The notes beneath the pieces are model-generated. The model was not told the origin of the DNA, made no database searches, and was given only the letters and a program-made list of their open reading frames with translations. DNA of 64,000 nt from Ophiodon elongatus. Lineage: Eukaryota > Chordata > Actinopteri > Perciformes > Hexagrammidae. Positions 60,000 through 64,000 of this stretch are shown piece after piece; within the stretch, counting starts at the first letter, position 1, and every line of letters begins with the position of its first letter. The DNA lies in NCBI GenBank assembly GCA_016806645.1, contig JACSYO010000562.1:192501-256500 (forward strand), written 5' to 3'. The position numbers were made by a program, and so were the translations under genes.

Positions 60000-62900
60000 C
60001 AACAGCCAACCCTAAACTTTTGAGCTGTAGTATATTTATAATCACGTATCTTGGTATGGAAGCTTTTCTTTATGATGACTGTGTGCATTTTGAGCTCCGT
60101 TCATGTATATGTATATAATGTCTGGACTGAAACGTTGTTATTAAATATCTCTGAATGCAGGTGAAGAGGACAGTGTGTGCTAGTGTAGTTGTTCTACATT
60201 GAAGACTACCATCATGGTAAGTAGCACCACACTGAGAAGTTAAGAGAACGTGTAAAACCTTAAACTAGGACCCTTGGTGTCAGACTCAGCCTGGTTTTCT
60301 GGTCTCTAGTCCTCTGGTTTCTGGTACCTTGGTGAACCGACCCCACTCACAACAGCCAATCGCAGATTATAAGAATAAGGAGCAGCTGCTGCCACCCACC
60401 ATCATCCATTGTCATTTCTCTGCATTTGTCCAAAGGACAGAAAATTGCACAGATAATTGCACCTTATTACCTGATCAGATGGAGATCAGGTTGTTCTTCC
60501 TGGTGTGGTGTTTTTGCCATTTTCAAACTGAAAGATGTCTACAGGTTTCTTTTCAGCTGCTGATCCTCTGTTAAAAGTGGAGTAATGTAAACTTCACCTG
60601 ACCTCCGTTCCTTAAACACTCAGGACTCCAGACAAAGAGAGGAACAGGAGTATTTGCCATCCACCGTGAGCTAAGACCTGCTAGGTCATCAGATGGCCTG
60701 ACCCACATGGACAGAACAGACAGACATTGAGCTCCAGCGAGCCCCGTTGCCCTAGTGCCTTCCTGGGAGAGCTGAGAAGCCAGAAGACTCGCCTGGTCCT
60801 GGATCTCTGCCAAGCAGCCAATCAATGCAGCCTGGAGTCACTGCCATCTGTCTCTCTGCAGAACATGGGTATGCTACACCCATCTTGGAAATTACTCACA
60901 ATTGTTCCCTCATTTCACCCTTTCTTTGCAGGACTCCCTGCTTTCCTCACCAGTCTTCACTGAACAAACACAAATCTGCTCAGCTAATTTTAGTGGCTGA
61001 CCCAATTCCACATTGAATGAAAAAAACAAAACATATAGAGCATGTGTTTATGCTTACTCTGGATGGCCTAAAGCCAGATTAGTGGAAGTCAAACAAATGA
61101 GATACTCCTGTTTCATGCTGTGATTAAGAACCATGAAGCCATGCAGCTTGAGTGTGTCATCAGCTCAGCTCTCCTCTGCAAGTTCAGTGTGACTTGATGT
61201 ATGTTTACCCAGTTTATATTGATCTCTGCTAATGTTAACATTGCACTGATTGAGTAGTTTGGTATACAATAAGTCAATCCACGATCTACTTTTTATGCTA
61301 CATCTGCACTGATGAAGACGTTTCGGATTGCTGCTGAAGGCTGGATAACCTTTAGGTATAGTGGCTATGGACCTCCCTTGTGCCATATTGTTTTTAATAG
61401 TTCATTTGGATGCCGATTAGTTGTTATCTTCTAAAACTAATCCCCCTGTTGGCCCTTTCCCTATTTGAGGATATTTTTGAGAGGAGGTTACTTCCCTGAC
61501 ATGACCTGCCAGTGGTGGAGGGTAGCCAAGTTAAAAAATACCCTTTTTTTGGACACTGTACTTTTTAGTATTTCTATTCAAAACTACCTGATACTTTTAT
61601 TCCACTACATTTATCTAATTTAATTATTGTTTCATTTATGTGTAGTATTGCTTCCTTTTTTGCATTTTCACCTAACTAAAATGGGTAAAATGCAATATCA
61701 AGTGATCAATACAGCAGGGAAATTAACCTTTGTGATGCTCATAGTGCTTTCAGGGGATTCAACAATAAAGGAGGTTAACCTCAGCAGTTTTAACTTTCCA
61801 TCATTTTGGATTGTCCTTTGGATAACTTTTCAAGTGTTTCATGGTTTTAAAAGTGTAAAATGAGTACATTTAATAAAATATGTTCTTGCCCTTCCCAATC
61901 CTGTCACCTGTCAATGATGGTGATTGATTAGTCCACATCTTCAAAAGGCAGGACTCCATTTCCATTTGGAATTGACCCAGAATACATTTTTCAGACTAAT
62001 CCAACCAGCACCGGTGGACCCAGTGACACACGCACACCCATAGTATAAGCAAAAGAAGTTCAAAGTAGCAACCAGAAGCAGTCCCTGGGACAAAGGCTGG
62101 ATTCATGCTGCCAAACCTGCTACAGTCAGCTTCCCGTTAAAAGAAAAAAGGAAACTTTCAGCAGCAGCAAAACATGTCAGTAAATTAGGTTCTTGTTTCA
62201 GGGCAGGCCTGGCTGCTGTTGAGTTCAGGGTGGAGACCTTTTCATGCTCTGCGCCCGAGGGCCCCTCCCCACAGGTAGGACAGGTGGAATTCCCCTCTGC
62301 ACAGATGCTACTAGATGCAACCAGTCAGAATATTGTCCCGAGCAGAAGAATTGGGAGCTGACAGGGAGGCTGCATAGTTAAAACAATGTTATAAATGATT
62401 TGGTAGCACTACTTGAAGTGTTTGAAGCACAAACAGTTGATACTTCAGTCTTCGAAAGTCACGTGGCTGATACAAAAAGCCTGTGTTCATACATTTTTGA
62501 TTTAACCATTTTCATACGAGTAAATTCAATTATTCAGTGTTTCCAACTGTCTGTTGCATATGTTCGTCCCTCTGAAAGAAGGTTTACATCATTGTGAGAT
62601 GATGTGACCACCACTTTACACACATCACAAAAAAACATTTTACCTCTGCCATGCAGACAGTTTTATTTCCCACACTTGTGGGGTATTATTAGGTATTTGT
62701 CACTTTTCATGACTTTTTTGACTTACTATTCTATGACATTCTCATAATTGTGTTAAAAATGTTGATACATTTGGATGGAAATTGCACTATTCACATTTAA
62801 TAACATCCATGTAAATGTGCCGTGGTTAGCTCAACAGCTAATTGCACTGATACAACTAAAGATTAACACATGATAAAATGCATTAATGCAAAGTCAAGTG

Positions 62901-63470
62901 ACAATGAAATCATTTTAAACAATACAATGTACATCAAACATTGAAAAAAAACAAGTATAAAACAGTGTAAACAAGTTGGAGTCGATCTAGAAAAAACATA
63001 TTTATTGGTCATACGTTTTAAAAATGCTGTGTTATACAGTTCTTTATTTCCTTAAGAGTATTCCAGAGGTTTGCTCATATGCTGTTTAAAATGTTGCATT
63101 CTCATTAATATGACAATGATGATAATGACAGTTTGAGACAATAGCTATGGTGTGAGAGAATCATTGCATGTACATACATTTAAAAGCAGCATCTAGTGAT
63201 AGATAAGGTGTAATAAGTCTAAAGTTAGTTCATTTTTTCAACCTTTTTAACTTGATTCTTAAAAGTCACATTGTAATCTAAAACAACTCCAAGATGTTTT
63301 AAATAATCAACTATTTAAATGTTTTCTTCATTTACCAGTATAACCGGTTGGATAAATACATGCAAACAATTTTACCAATTTTATGCAATGAGGAGGCAGT
63401 CAAAAGTTCAGATATATTTTACATAGCATATTTCATTTGATCAGTAGTATCACTAGATTTAAAACTAAAG
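60000..63470. other. Intergenic DNA, no gene recognised
   Basis: AT-rich sequence with a few isolated splice-like words: an ATG directly followed by gtaagt at 60213, and an open segment 60727-60866 with Ser/Leu-rich coding look. Neither could be linked to a known gene. Poly(T)/(A) runs and ordinary short frames fill the rest. Confidence 0.4.
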
Positions 63471-63479
63471 GACATTGTG

Positions 63480-63560
63480 CATGTTTCTGTCAGGGCCCCT
63501 AAACTATGGGACAGCCTCCCTGATGAAAATGATCTGGTACTTCAATGACCTTTACTATAT
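63480..63560 (+). repeat. Possible short LINE fragment
   Basis: The segment with gggcccctaaactatgggac and agcctccctgatgaaaatga resembles the APRLWNSLP region near the end of L2-type ORF2. It is short and diverged. Confidence 0.35.
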
Positions 63561-64000
63561 ATCTGGTAGCTAACTTTTTGTGAACTTGCATTTCTGCACT
63601 ATATGTTCTTTCTGTGCCTCATCTCTTTTAATTATGTTTGCTTAATTCTGTCATCTTTGTGGAATGTACCTCTTTCTTTTTTATTGTCAATCACTTCTGT
63701 TTAATTTCACTCTTTTGGCATATGGCAGCATGGCTCAGGGATGACAGTGTTGGTCGGTCAAGAACTTTGATCGGGACTGACATTTTCTTAAAATGAAATA
63801 TTTTCACAAGTCTTGGATGGAATGCTATGAAATATGGTACAGATGGGGCTCATGGGATGAATCCTTGGCGATACCCTAACTTACCCTTAAGTACAACCAA
63901 CAGGTCTAAATGTTCACATTAACTAAATTAATTGGCACACACTTTTTTGCAGACATTCATGTTCCCCAGACATTGAATCCTAAAGACTTTGGTTTGAGCA

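Noticed and set aside
61290..61400. Possible Penelope-like 3' end (gatgaagacgtttcgg)
   Set aside because: Only one short word matches; no reverse transcriptase or GIY-YIG endonuclease piece nearby.

Overview
The window is vertebrate nuclear DNA, almost certainly from a ray-finned (teleost) fish. It has spliced exons with GT/AG borders, long (GT)n/(CA)n microsatellites, and a fish-type set of mobile elements: L2/Maui-like, Rex3, CR1/Rex1-like and Tx1-like LINEs, a Tc1 transposon, a hAT remnant and a tRNA-derived SINE. Nothing bacterial or viral was seen.

The one gene I can identify runs on the + strand from base 1 to about 37.4 kb. It is the 3' part of EFL1 (EFTUD1), the EF-2-like GTPase that works with SBDS to release eIF6 from the late 60S subunit. 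Eleven exons (2-34, 984-1139, 2878-3013, 16749-16880, 21609-21756, 27129-27258, 27369-27495, 28170-28374, 29525-30033, 32762-32946, 36859-37047) join in one continuous frame of 649 codons plus TAG, followed by a 3'UTR with AATAAA at 37419. The start of the gene (G domain) lies before the window. The predicted protein matches what I remember of human EFL1 through domains II-V with no missing exon.

The introns hold TE fragments and tandem repeats. A LINE 3' end touches one EFL1 acceptor. A (GT)n tract of about 110 bp begins at one donor, and a (TG)8 tract sits against the acceptor of a 110-bp intron. There are 12-bp, 30-bp and roughly 24-bp minisatellites and a tandem pair of CTCF-like motifs.

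From 37.45 to 64 kb I find no gene I can name. This part is TE-rich: an L2-like LINE on + (about 42.0-44.6 kb) with an inverted partner (48.5-49.9 kb) and smaller L2 tails; a hAT remnant split by a Rex3 LINE (51.5-54.0 kb); a Tc1 element with an internal minisatellite (56.1-57.2 kb) fused to a Tx1-like LINE on the minus strand (57.2-59.6 kb); then about 4 kb of mostly anonymous DNA. One 117-codon ORF followed closely by a poly(A) signal (44975-45328) is the only non-TE coding candidate there.

I saw no clearly undescribed biological system. The most interesting signals are repeat/splice-site contacts in EFL1 and minisatellites born inside transposon sequence.
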